Part shown: piece after piece, positions 53,744 through 61,716 of the stretch | Numbering within the stretch: position 1 is the first letter of the stretch | Layout: every line of letters begins with the position of its first letter | Assembly: GCA_041392205.1 (NCBI GenBank) | Contig: JAWKMO010000002.1 | Location: 186,001 to 250,000, forward strand | DNA: 64,000 bases | Origin: Halomarinibacterium sp041392205 | GTDB lineage: Bacteria > Bacteroidota > Bacteroidia > Flavobacteriales > Flavobacteriaceae | Direction of reading: 5' to 3' | Notes under the pieces: model-generated | What the model was told of the DNA's origin: nothing | The model's input: the letters and a program-made list of their open reading frames with translations, nothing else | The model's database searches: none | Program-made: the position numbers and the translations under genes

Positions 53744-54043
53744 TTTCTCAAAACGATATTCTCGTTCTACTTTACAAATACGTACCGTATAGTTTTTATA
53801 CCATTGTTTTCTACCCAGTTGTTGCGCTTGAAGATGTTCCAAATTGGCTTTCCAGTTTGCAATTGCCTCTAAAGTTTCCCAATAGCTTATGGTAATACCC
53901 ATTTCGTTTCGGGCGTGTTCCATGGCTAAATAACCCGGTTGTTGTTTTGCTAAAGTTTCCATGGCTTCTGCCATTTCACTATATCCTTCAAGAGTTTCAG
54001 TTTGAGTGTTGGTAAAAATGACGGCGTAGTAGGGTGGTTTCAT
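53741..54043 (-). CDS. Antibiotic biosynthesis monooxygenase (ABM) family protein
   Basis: 100 residues, ferredoxin-like dimeric alpha/beta barrel. Pattern YYAVIFTNTQTETLEGYSEM, then PGYLAMEHARNEMGITISYWE and NWKANLEHLQAQQ, as in ABM proteins. Members include cofactor-free oxygenases and stress proteins; substrate unknown. The stop codon falls within the flanking family B repeat. Likely follows the isoaspartyl peptidase gene on the same strand, separated from it by another copy of the repeat. Confidence 0.88.
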   Translation of the reverse strand: MKPPYYAVIFTNTQTETLEGYSEMAEAMETLAKQQPGYLAMEHARNEMGITISYWETLEAIANWKANLEHLQAQQLGRKQWYKNYTVRICKVEREYRFEK

Positions 54044-54070
54044 ATTTAATATAAATTTCTAAAATAATTT

Positions 54071-54130
54071 GTTCCCCTCCGTCCTTAGGACGCCTCCCAC
54101 GGCGGGGAGGAAAGTTGAGGAGGGATGTCA
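54071..54130. repeat. Dispersed GC-rich palindromic repeat, family B copy 5
   Basis: Hairpins CCTCCCACGGCGGGGAGG and GTCCTTAGGAC. On the minus strand it starts TGACATCCCT, TGA being the stop of the isoaspartyl peptidase gene. Together with copy 4 it brackets the ABM gene on its 3' and 5' sides. Confidence 0.7.
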
Positions 54131-55204
54131 GTCTTTATAAATTCCTATATATAATTCGCCTTTGGTATTGATGTAGGCACGGTACATTCCTGTGGTATTA
54201 AACTCCATAGCAATATTTCCGTCTTTATCGAGTGCAACAATGCCACCGTCGCCGCCTAAAGCAGGAACTTTTTTCTGAATCACTTCTTGCGCCGCTTCTT
54301 TTAAAGAAATTCCTTTGTATTCCATCATAGCAGAAATATCGTGCGCCACCATCGCTCTTATAAAATACTCGCCCCACCCTGTGGAGGAAACACCACAAGT
54401 AGCATTGTTTGCATAGGTTCCGGCGCCAATAATAGGTGCATCGCCGATACGATTCCAACGTTTATTGGTCATTCCACCCGTGGAAGTTCCCGCAGCGATA
54501 TTTCCATTTTTATCTAAAGCGACACACCCTACGGTACCAAATTTTGTATTTTTTATAAAGGGGTCATTATAAGCTGTTTTACCATCGTGGTCCAATTCGG
54601 TTTTTTCTTGATTCTTAATTTTCTGAAGGGATTGAAACCGATTTTCAGTGTAAAAATAAGATGGGTCTACAAGATCAAAGCCTCGCAGTTTGGCAAATTC
54701 TTCAGCCCCTTTTCCCGCAAGCATCACGTGTTCACTATTCACCATCACTTCAAAGGCAAGATCAATAGGATTTTTAATATGAGTTACACCTGCCACGGCT
54801 CCCGCATTTAAGGTTGTTCCATCCATAATGGAAGCATCCAATTCATTCGTTTCTTCATGGGTAAAAACGGCCCCTTTTCCAGCGTTAAACAAAGGAGAGT
54901 CTTCCATTACATTGATAGTCTTTGTTACTGCTTCCAACGCAGTTCCTCCGTTTTTCAGGATTTCATGACCTATTTTAATAGCTTCTTCTAGCTTGTTTTT
55001 ATATGCCAATTCTAAGGAGTCGGTCATATTTTCTTTCAGAATAGTTCCAGCGCCTCCGTGAATTACAATGGCGAATTTGTCTGTTTTTTCAGCCAAATCA
55101 GAAACAATTAATTGATTTTCATCCACATTATTATACTCTTTATCGATGTTTTTGCATCCAAATTGACAAAAAAGTAAGAAAAAAAGTGTTAAAATTTTAG
55201 CCAT
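54128..55204 (-). CDS. Isoaspartyl peptidase/L-asparaginase (Ntn hydrolase) lipoprotein
   Basis: 358 residues. Signal with FCQFGC lipobox (Cys17), predicting a lipid-anchored envelope enzyme. Plant-type asparaginase family: AIVIHGGAGTI near residue 48, LNAGKGAVFTHEETNELDASIMDG, and the self-cleavage threonine in NTKFGTVGCVALDKNGN (about residue 223), followed by TSTGGMTNKRWNRIGD and GTYANNATCGVSSTGWGE. Autoproteolysis before that Thr yields alpha and beta subunits. It hydrolyses isoaspartyl dipeptides or asparagine. The stop codon lies in a family B repeat; divergent from the CAP lipoprotein gene. Confidence 0.94.
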   Translation of the reverse strand: MAKILTLFFLLFCQFGCKNIDKEYNNVDENQLIVSDLAEKTDKFAIVIHGGAGTILKENMTDSLELAYKNKLEEAIKIGHEILKNGGTALEAVTKTINVMEDSPLFNAGKGAVFTHEETNELDASIMDGTTLNAGAVAGVTHIKNPIDLAFEVMVNSEHVMLAGKGAEEFAKLRGFDLVDPSYFYTENRFQSLQKIKNQEKTELDHDGKTAYNDPFIKNTKFGTVGCVALDKNGNIAAGTSTGGMTNKRWNRIGDAPIIGAGTYANNATCGVSSTGWGEYFIRAMVAHDISAMMEYKGISLKEAAQEVIQKKVPALGGDGGIVALDKDGNIAMEFNTTGMYRAYINTKGELYIGIYKD

Positions 55205-55341
55205 GACTTTCTTTTTTTAATCCGTTACTAAAGTACCATAAAATACCGAATTTACTAAGATTGTGTAACTATGTTTTGTAGGAATATAATATTAATATTT
55301 TTTATTTTATCGATTAAATACATATAAAAATCGATAAAGTG

Positions 55342-55371
55342 TTGTTTTGTTTTGTTTTTTTTCTATCTTTG
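55342..55371 (+). promoter_or_regulatory. Candidate promoter of the CAP lipoprotein gene
   Basis: TTG (55342-55344), 19-base spacer, TATCTTTG (55364-55371), 36 bases before the ATG at 55408. Another TTTG (55346-55349) gives a 14-base spacer. Confidence 0.6.
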
Positions 55372-55407
55372 GACTACATCAAGCCCCAAATTTGATGCCC
55401 CCGACTT

Positions 55408-55911
55408 ATGAAACTAATAACTACCTGCTTATGGGCTATGGTATTGTTTGCTACCGTATCCTGTTCTAAAGAAGAAAGTGTTGAAACTGTTGAAACTTCT
55501 AACCTTTCTATTGATCTTAATCTTGCCAATGAAACGGATTGGCAAATGGCCAACGAAATTTTACAACACGTTAACGCCTATCGTGTATCTGTAGGGCTTT
55601 CAGAATTAAAGAGAGACCAACAGTATGCTTCTGCCTATGCGGTAGACCACACCAAATACATGATCGATCAAAATAAAATTAGCCATGACAATTTTGGCAT
55701 TCGTTCAGAAGCCCTTAAAAATAGAGGCGCTCAAACGGTTGGAGAAAACGTTGCTTTTGGTTATACCGAAGCCGAAAGCCTTGTAAATGCTTGGATTAAT
55801 AGTCCCTCTCACAAAAGCGTTTTAGAAGGAAATTACACACATACCGGTTTTGGAATAATTCAAAACAATTCAGGGAAGTATTTCTTTACTCAAATATTCT
55901 ATAGAAACTAA
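55408..55911 (+). CDS. CAP-domain (SCP/PR-1) lipoprotein
   Basis: 167 residues. Lipobox ATVSC at about residue 20. CAP fold in the rest: NEILQHVNAYRVSVGLSEL, ASAYAVDHTKYMIDQ, ISHDNFGIRSEAL (metal His), GENVAFGYTEAESLVNAW, SPSHKSVLEGNYTHTGFGI (second His) and YFFTQIFYRN. Extracytoplasmic CAP proteins may bind lipids, sugars or act as proteases; role unknown. Has a good promoter; the next gene starts 66 bp downstream behind a long inverted repeat. Confidence 0.92.
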   Translation: MKLITTCLWAMVLFATVSCSKEESVETVETSNLSIDLNLANETDWQMANEILQHVNAYRVSVGLSELKRDQQYASAYAVDHTKYMIDQNKISHDNFGIRSEALKNRGAQTVGENVAFGYTEAESLVNAWINSPSHKSVLEGNYTHTGFGIIQNNSGKYFFTQIFYRN

Positions 55912-55940
55912 ATTCCTTCTTATTTTTAGATTTACGGGTT

Positions 55941-55978
55941 TTGCCGTACTTTTATACAAACCTATAAAAGTACGGCAA
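55941..55978 (+). promoter_or_regulatory. Perfect inverted repeat abutting the nbaC start codon
   Basis: Arms TTGCCGTACTTTTATA and its exact complement TATAAAAGTACGGCAA around the 6-base loop CAAACC; the final base is the A of the ATG at 55978. There is no T run after it, so it is not a normal terminator. It could be a dimeric repressor operator or an mRNA hairpin masking the start. Confidence 0.7.
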
Positions 55979-56514
55979 TGGCTATATCTAAACCTTTCAA
56001 TTTAAATAACTGGATAGAAGAGAATAGAGATTTATTAAAACCCCCTGTGGGGAATAAAAATTTATATGTAGATGCTGAAGACTATATCGTCATGATTGTA
56101 GCAGGACCCAATGCCCGTAAAGATTATCATTACAACGAAACGGAAGAATTATTTTACCAACTGGAAGGGAATATTAATGTTATTATTCAGGAAGATGGTA
56201 TGCGAAAAGAAATGCCATTAGGCCCTGGAGATATGTATCTTCATCCAGCAAAAGTGCCACATTCCCCAAGTCGTAGCGAGGGCTCTATTGGGCTGGTAAT
56301 AGAACGTAAAAGAGCTGGAATGGGCTATACCGATGGATTATTGTGGTTTTGTGATACTTGTAACAACAAACTTCACGATGTTTATTTTGAGCTTCGTGAT
56401 ATTGAAAAAGATTTTTTACCGCACTTTAAAGAATTTTATAATTCTGAAGCCTTGCGAACATGCAAAAATTGTGGTACTGTCATGGAAACAGACCCAAGAT
56501 TTAAGGGAGAATAA
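55978..56514 (+). CDS. nbaC: 3-hydroxyanthranilate 3,4-dioxygenase
   Basis: Opens the ring of 3-hydroxyanthranilate to 2-amino-3-carboxymuconate semialdehyde in the kynurenine route (tryptophan breakdown or quinolinate/NAD synthesis). 178 residues, cupin. Iron ligands in YHYNETEELFYQLEG (His and Glu) and YLHPAKVPHSP (His); arginine residues near SPSRSEGSIG line the pocket. The C-terminal rubredoxin-like iron site has CDTCNNK and CKNCGTV, as in bacterial enzymes. A 16-bp perfect inverted repeat touches its start codon. The ALDH gene follows after 100 bp. Confidence 0.96.
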   Translation: MAISKPFNLNNWIEENRDLLKPPVGNKNLYVDAEDYIVMIVAGPNARKDYHYNETEELFYQLEGNINVIIQEDGMRKEMPLGPGDMYLHPAKVPHSPSRSEGSIGLVIERKRAGMGYTDGLLWFCDTCNNKLHDVYFELRDIEKDFLPHFKEFYNSEALRTCKNCGTVMETDPRFKGE

Positions 56515-56549
56515 ACCCTGCTTTAGGAAGATTTGAAATACATACTTCC

Positions 56550-56580
56550 TTTATTTTCTCTCGCAGAATGACTACCTTTG
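56550..56580 (+). promoter_or_regulatory. Candidate promoter of the ALDH7-type dehydrogenase gene
   Basis: TACCTTTG (56573-56580) fits TAnnTTTG; 19 bases upstream stands TTTA (56550-56553) instead of TTTG. The ATG is 34 bases downstream. Confidence 0.4.
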
Positions 56581-56614
56581 TATTTTATAGATAACTAGAA
56601 AAAATTCAATAAAC

Positions 56615-58168
56615 ATGAACACTGTTGCTACTTCTTTTGGTATTGAAGAGGCCCTTCAAAAATTAGGAATTCAAGAAATAAATTATGGTACTTCCACTGG
56701 AAATAACTGGTTGCCAGGGGGCGAAACAATTTCTTCCTATTCTCCTGTAGATGGAAGTTTGATAGGGAAAGTAACTACTACTTGCCAAGAAGACTATGAA
56801 AAAGTAATGGATACTGCTACCAAAGCTTTTAAAACTTGGCGATTAATGCCTGCACCACAGCGTGGTGAAATCGTGCGCCAATTTGGAGAAGCTTTAAGAG
56901 AATTAAAAGCACCTCTTGGAAAACTGGTCTCTTACGAAATGGGAAAAAGCTACCAAGAAGGATTGGGTGAAGTTCAAGAAATGATAGACATTTGTGATTT
57001 TGCTGTAGGGCTTTCTCGTCAATTACATGGATTAACCATGCATAGCGAGCGTCCCGGGCATAGAATGTACGAACAGTACCACCCATTAGGTGTGGTGGGG
57101 ATTATTTCTGCCTTTAACTTTCCGGTGGCGGTTTGGAGTTGGAATACTGCACTAGCTTGGATTTGTGGGGATGTATGTGTTTGGAAACCTTCTGAAAAAG
57201 CTCCCTTGTGCGGAATTGCATGCCAAAAAATAGCAGCCAAAGTTTTTGAAAAGAATAATCTACCTGAGGGGATTTCTTGTTTAATCAATGGAGATTATAA
57301 AGTAGGTGAATTTATGACAACCGATAACAGAGTTCCTTTAATTTCTGCAACGGGTTCTACTCGTATGGGAAAAATTGTAGCCAAAACAGTGGGTGAAAGA
57401 TTAGGTAAAAGCTTGTTAGAATTAGGAGGTAACAATGCCATTATTGTTACTCCGGATGCGGATATAAAAATGACTGTCATTGGTGCCGTTTTTGGAGCAG
57501 TGGGAACGGCAGGACAACGTTGTACCTCAACTCGAAGATTAATAATTCATGAAAGTATTTATGATAAGGTAAAAGATGCTTTAGTGGCAGCCTATGGACA
57601 ATTGCGCATTGGAAATCCGTTAGATGAAAAAAACCATGTAGGCCCTTTAATCGATACCGATGCGGTGGCTATGTACAATAGAGCTCTTGAAAAAGTAGTT
57701 GCCGAAGGAGGCACTCTTTTAGTGAAAGGCGGAGTACTTGAAGGCACAGGATATGAAAGTGGATGCTATGTAAAACCTGCCATAGCTGAAGCTAAAAATA
57801 ACTTCGAAATAGTACAACATGAAACCTTTGCTCCTGTTCTCTATCTATTAAAGTATAGTGGAGATGTTGAAAATGCCATTGAACTTCAAAATGGAGTGGC
57901 ACAAGGGCTCTCTTCTGCTATTATGACTAATAATCTTAGGGAAGCAGAACGGTTTTTAAGTCATGCAGGAAGCGATTGCGGAATAGCAAACGTAAATATT
58001 GGAACATCAGGTGCCGAAATTGGGGGTGCTTTTGGTGGTGAAAAAGAAACTGGTGGCGGTCGCGAGTCTGGAAGCGATGCTTGGAAAGTGTATATGCGAA
58101 GACAAACCAATACCATTAATTACACAACTCAATTACCTTTAGCGCAAGGAATAAAATTCGATTTGTAA
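56615..58168 (+). CDS. ALDH7-type aldehyde dehydrogenase
   Basis: 517 residues. NAD-dependent oxidation of an aldehyde. Family hallmarks: FNFPVAVWSWNTALAWICGD, VWKPSEKAPLCG, ATGSTRMGKIVAKTV, the glutamate in SLLELGGNNAIIV (about 267) and the nucleophile cysteine in TAGQRCTSTRRLIIHES (about 302). The TAGQRCT(S/T)TRRL form is typical of ALDH7 (antiquitin), which oxidises 2-aminoadipate 6-semialdehyde in lysine breakdown. The neighbouring kynurenine dioxygenase allows a second idea, 2-aminomuconate semialdehyde, but the signature argues for ALDH7. Own candidate promoter and terminator. Confidence 0.9.
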   Translation: MNTVATSFGIEEALQKLGIQEINYGTSTGNNWLPGGETISSYSPVDGSLIGKVTTTCQEDYEKVMDTATKAFKTWRLMPAPQRGEIVRQFGEALRELKAPLGKLVSYEMGKSYQEGLGEVQEMIDICDFAVGLSRQLHGLTMHSERPGHRMYEQYHPLGVVGIISAFNFPVAVWSWNTALAWICGDVCVWKPSEKAPLCGIACQKIAAKVFEKNNLPEGISCLINGDYKVGEFMTTDNRVPLISATGSTRMGKIVAKTVGERLGKSLLELGGNNAIIVTPDADIKMTVIGAVFGAVGTAGQRCTSTRRLIIHESIYDKVKDALVAAYGQLRIGNPLDEKNHVGPLIDTDAVAMYNRALEKVVAEGGTLLVKGGVLEGTGYESGCYVKPAIAEAKNNFEIVQHETFAPVLYLLKYSGDVENAIELQNGVAQGLSSAIMTNNLREAERFLSHAGSDCGIANVNIGTSGAEIGGAFGGEKETGGGRESGSDAWKVYMRRQTNTINYTTQLPLAQGIKFDL

Positions 58169-58181
58169 ATAAAAATTAAAT

Positions 58182-58210
58182 AAAAAGCCTCTTAAAAAGA
58201 GGTTTTTTTT
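58182..58210 (+). terminator. Rho-independent terminator of the ALDH gene
   Basis: Stem AAAAGCCTCTT / AAGAGGTTTT (one bulge) around an A-rich loop, then a run of T. It begins 14 bp after the stop. Confidence 0.85.
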
Positions 58211-58244
58211 GTACTAATTATTGAAGGGAAACGTTAATTAACGT

Positions 58245-58610
58245 ATGGTAAAAAAAATAATTCTTTACAGTTTATGTTTTACTTTGTTCGCTTGTCCCCA
58301 AAAAGATGATGGCATTGCTTGTACAGAAGAATTCGTTTATGGTCTTTCTATTGCTGTCTATGACAATGCTACGGCACAACCTATTACCCAAAACATTACT
58401 GTTACTGCAATAGATGGAGCTTATTCAGAAGAATTAATGCGGTTTCCAGAGGGTACCAATTTTGTAGGAGCTGGAGAACGACCTGGAACCTATATCATCC
58501 AAATTTCTGCAGAAGGATATCAAGAATACACTTCTGAAGCAATCGTTGTAGAGGCCAATGAATGTCACGTTATTCCGGAGGCAAGAAATTTTGAAATGTA
58601 TCCACTTTAG
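58245..58610 (+). CDS. Small lipoprotein of unknown function
   Basis: 121 residues. Lipobox LFAC at about residue 17, then a linker and a single beta-sandwich of about 85 residues (VYGLSIAVYDNATAQPITQN, GTYIIQISAEGYQEY), resembling the carboxypeptidase-regulatory-like fold often seen in Bacteroidota envelope proteins. Two Cys (CTEEF and ECHVI) may form a disulfide. Last codons overlap the convergent metallophosphatase stop by 4 bp. Confidence 0.8.
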   Translation: MVKKIILYSLCFTLFACPQKDDGIACTEEFVYGLSIAVYDNATAQPITQNITVTAIDGAYSEELMRFPEGTNFVGAGERPGTYIIQISAEGYQEYTSEAIVVEANECHVIPEARNFEMYPL

Positions 58611-59332
58611 TTCCTCCCTTTTTCTGAAGGATATAATTTGTAAACAGGATCACTTTGCCATACTTCTTTAGTGTCAACATCCATTATTGAAAGGGGACCA
58701 TTAAAGGCTGCTCCGGTATCTAGATTCCAAACATTTGCAAATTGAATAGGTACTGTTTCACCAATCCTAGTAACAGGGGTGTGTCCAATATAAATTTCAG
58801 AAAATAATTTTAATCTAGCAGGATAATAAGGGCTGTTTTTGGATATTGTTTTATCAAAACTATAAGCCAATTCCCATAAGGTTCTGTCCCAATAAACCAA
58901 GTTGGGATAGTATTCATGTTTTGGACCACTTAAATTGGTAAATCCTGCATGAACAAACAAGCGGTTTTGCGAATCAATATGGAAATTTACTAGATTTTGA
59001 TAAAATAGTAAGTGTTTTTCAATTTCTTCAGAAGAAAACTTCTCATAACTTTTTTGAGTTGCTCTTCCGCCGTGATTGAGCCAAAGGGGGTTGTTGTCTC
59101 CATGCTTTAAATAATTATAAGTTAATTCGTCATGGTTTCCTCGAAGAAAAATACAATCAAATTCTTTTGAAAAGTCTATTAAAAAAGTAATGGTATTAGC
59201 ACTGTCGCTCCAGCCGTCTACATAGTCGCCAAGAAAAATATACCGATCGGTATGTTTTGACTTAATGTTATTTAAAACCTGTTTTAGCGCCTTTAAACCT
59301 CCGTGGATGTCACCTATAACGAAGGTTCTCAT
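58607..59332 (-). CDS. Serine/threonine-type metallophosphoesterase
   Basis: 241 residues from the ATG at 59332, giving MRTFVIGDIHGGLKAL; the frame is open further upstream but would enter the preceding gene. Calcineurin-like phosphatase motifs: GDIHGG, FLGDYVDGWSDS, FLRGNHDELTYNYL, FVHAGFT and IGHTPVTRIGE. It resembles bacterial PPP-type protein phosphatases and diadenosine polyphosphate hydrolases; cytosolic, substrate unknown. Its ATG overlaps the stop of the zinc-ribbon gene by 4 bp (ATGA), so translation is coupled. Confidence 0.9.
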   Translation of the reverse strand: MRTFVIGDIHGGLKALKQVLNNIKSKHTDRYIFLGDYVDGWSDSANTITFLIDFSKEFDCIFLRGNHDELTYNYLKHGDNNPLWLNHGGRATQKSYEKFSSEEIEKHLLFYQNLVNFHIDSQNRLFVHAGFTNLSGPKHEYYPNLVYWDRTLWELAYSFDKTISKNSPYYPARLKLFSEIYIGHTPVTRIGETVPIQFANVWNLDTGAAFNGPLSIMDVDTKEVWQSDPVYKLYPSEKGRN

Positions 59333-60432
59333 TGGTTGGCAACAAAAATGATTCCTGCAAGAATGACTAAAATAAACAACACAAAGAAGAAAATTTTCCA
59401 AAAAGAATAAGGCCTTTCTCCCGATATTGCTTTTGTTTGCCCATTTACAAAAAAGTTATAGCGTTTTCCATTATACCGGTACGCACTTACATATACCGGT
59501 AACAAAATATGCTTAAAGGTTTCATTGGTAAGTTTCATATCTATGGATGAAATACGTTGGGTGTCTCCACCTATATCCCTGCACGCCCATCGTTCGGCAA
59601 TTTTTCTAGCTTCATTGGTAGATTCCAGATGCCCTTCTTTTAAAGGAATAGTATATTTTTCGGTTACAAAACCAGAGAGATACCCACTGTTAAAAGGTTT
59701 TAATTCTTTTAAATTCCAGAGGGCTATTTTTTGCGGAATAACGCCCGATTTTTGTTTTGAAGCCTTTATTAATGTATCGTCTACAAATCCTGAAATACTA
59801 CCGCTGGCAGGAGTCCAACGAGTACGACGTTCTTGGCGTGTTCTAGTTACGGTTTTCCCATTTACGGTTGTGGTATAAGGCACAGTTACATAATAATAAT
59901 CCCCTCGTTGCCCAGTATAATTGGCAAAAAGCTGGGCATCAAAAGTCCAATAAGGGCTGTATAAACCTTTTGTGTTTTGAGGATCTAGGCTGGCTTTTTT
60001 TAACTTATTGGGAGCCCACCATAATCCAGAAACCCATTTCTGAAAAATTTGATGGGCTTCTTTTTGAGTAATTTGAAAAGGCAGTACGGCTCCTGGTAAA
60101 ATCCATTCTTCCTTAATAGCATCTTCAATCACTAAGGGAGCACTACAATACACACAATGAAGCGATTTATAATTTTCTTCTATATGCTGGTTGGCACCAC
60201 AGTTTTTGCATTGAAGCATAGTAATGGCTTCACTATGTGATAAATTACCGAGAGAATCTAAATACGCTTTAAGCGCTAATTCTTCAAAGGTATTTTCAGA
60301 AAGAGGAATTTCTTGGGTATAGCTACAATACTCGCACTTAAGCTCTGTGGTACCGGGGGCGTATAATAATTCTGCCCCACAGTTTATACAGGCTTTTTTT
60401 AATTCGGCTTTTTGTTGAGGTTCGGTTTGCAT
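59329..60432 (-). CDS. Zinc-ribbon protein with C-terminal membrane anchor (YdjG-like)
   Basis: 367 residues. Two zinc ribbons near the N-terminus: CINCGAELLYAPGTTELKC-EYC (residues ~15-37) and CKNCG...HCVYC (~75-98). The middle is a beta-rich domain with FDAQLFANYTGQRGDYYYV and TRTRQERRTRW. Residues ~343-365 form a single helix (IFFFVLFILVILAGIIFV). The layout matches Bacillus subtilis YdjG, which works with the SPFH protein YdjI at the membrane; here the SPFH gene lies just upstream on the same strand. Coupled by ATGA overlap to the phosphatase gene. Role in membrane stress is inference. Confidence 0.82.
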   Translation of the reverse strand: MQTEPQQKAELKKACINCGAELLYAPGTTELKCEYCSYTQEIPLSENTFEELALKAYLDSLGNLSHSEAITMLQCKNCGANQHIEENYKSLHCVYCSAPLVIEDAIKEEWILPGAVLPFQITQKEAHQIFQKWVSGLWWAPNKLKKASLDPQNTKGLYSPYWTFDAQLFANYTGQRGDYYYVTVPYTTTVNGKTVTRTRQERRTRWTPASGSISGFVDDTLIKASKQKSGVIPQKIALWNLKELKPFNSGYLSGFVTEKYTIPLKEGHLESTNEARKIAERWACRDIGGDTQRISSIDMKLTNETFKHILLPVYVSAYRYNGKRYNFFVNGQTKAISGERPYSFWKIFFFVLFILVILAGIIFVANQ

Positions 60433-60437
60433 AATTT

Positions 60438-60484
60438 TTCCCCTCCTTTTAAAGGAGGGGTGCCTTTAGGCGGGGTGGTATTTC
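60438..60484. repeat. Dispersed GC-rich palindromic repeat, family B copy 6
   Basis: Hairpin CCCCTCCTTTTAAAGGAGGGG-like (arms CCCCTCCTTT / AAAGGAGGGG) followed by TGCCTTTAGGCGGGG. It lies between the zinc-ribbon start and the SPFH stop, in a 100-bp gap. Confidence 0.7.
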
Positions 60485-60532
60485 AAGATATAAAAATATC
60501 CCTTTGTTACTTAATCATACAATTTAGGGAAG

Positions 60533-61660
60533 CTATGCTCCAGGAAGTGGTGGTGGCATACTTCCGCCTAAAAATGTTTTTAATTCTTCCACATCTTTTA
60601 AAGCCGCCCAGTTTGCCATTCCTTGTTTCCAAATTAAGGTATCTTTATTTACCGTTCTATTAGCAAATAATGCGCTTAGTTGCTCCATAGTTACAGGACC
60701 AGCTTGTTGTCCATTGGACGCATAAAAGTATTGAATAGCAACAGGCATAGGTGGTGGAACAGATGCTTGTTGTTGCAGAGGTGTTTGTTGTGTTCCACCC
60801 GTCATCATGCCTCCCATTTGTTGTGCCAATACAAACCCCATTCCCATGCCCATCCCAGCACCTGCGGTACCACCTTCTTGAGTGGCTGCGGCTTCGATGG
60901 CTTTGGCGGTTTTAAATTTGGTGAGTTTATCTAAATCAAGTTTATCAATACGGCTGTACTCGAAGATTTCTTTTTTGAGATCTTCGGGCATGGAAACATT
61001 TTCAATAAAGAATTTTTCTAAAGAAATACCCACACTCCCAAATTCGGGCTGCATCACCTCTTTACACGTTTCACTTAATTCGGAAGTATTGGCAGCATAT
61101 AATTCAATAGGTAAATTGGCTTCCCCAACAGTATCGGTAAAACGAGTAGCGATAAGGCTTTTTAAGTGTTCATTAATTTCGAAATTGGTGAAATTACTAT
61201 CGGTCCCTACAATGTCTTTTACAAACTTTCCAGGATCATTTATTTTAAAAGCATAGGTTCCAAAGGCTCTAATTTCAACTAAGCCGAAGCGTTCATCGTT
61301 TAAGGTAATTGGGTTTTTGGTTCCCCATTTTTCATCGGTGAAAAGATGGGTGTTTACAAAATAAACTTCCGCTTTAAATGGGCTATTAAAACCGTATTTC
61401 CAGCCTTTTAATGTGGCAAGAATAGGAAGGTTTTGTGTGTTTAGAGTGTAAGTGCCCGGGGTAAAAACATCGGCCAATTGTCCTTCGTTTATAAAAACGG
61501 CGGCTTGACCTTCCCTAACAATAAGTTTGGCTTCGTTTTTTATTTCGTTTTGGTAACGCTCAAAACGGTGGCAAATAGTATCATCGGTATAGTCTAGCCA
61601 CTCGATGATGTCTATAAATTCATTACTTAGTTTTTCTTTGATTTTGTCGAAAATCCCCAT
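60533..61660 (-). CDS. SPFH-domain protein with C-terminal GYF_2 domain (YdjI-like)
   Basis: 375 residues, no membrane helix. Residues ~1-230 form the SPFH/band-7 type seen in virion-core-like YdjI proteins (EWLDYTDDTICHRFERYQNE, EGQAAVFINEGQLADVF, TYAFKINDPGKFVKDIVG). A Gly/Met/Gln-rich linker (~255-300: GAGMGMGMGFVLAQQMGG) leads to a GYF_2/DUF4339 domain (~305-365: FYASNGQQAGPVTMEQL, LIWKQGMANWAAL) for protein binding, and a Pro-rich end. Likely forms large membrane-associated assemblies. The zinc-ribbon gene follows on the same strand. Confidence 0.88.
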   Translation of the reverse strand: MGIFDKIKEKLSNEFIDIIEWLDYTDDTICHRFERYQNEIKNEAKLIVREGQAAVFINEGQLADVFTPGTYTLNTQNLPILATLKGWKYGFNSPFKAEVYFVNTHLFTDEKWGTKNPITLNDERFGLVEIRAFGTYAFKINDPGKFVKDIVGTDSNFTNFEINEHLKSLIATRFTDTVGEANLPIELYAANTSELSETCKEVMQPEFGSVGISLEKFFIENVSMPEDLKKEIFEYSRIDKLDLDKLTKFKTAKAIEAAATQEGGTAGAGMGMGMGFVLAQQMGGMMTGGTQQTPLQQQASVPPPMPVAIQYFYASNGQQAGPVTMEQLSALFANRTVNKDTLIWKQGMANWAALKDVEELKTFLGGSMPPPLPGA

Positions 61661-61716
61661 GGCTATAGTTTTTAATAATTGTGATTTAAAGATAGAAAAT
61701 ATTGATTAATACAAGG

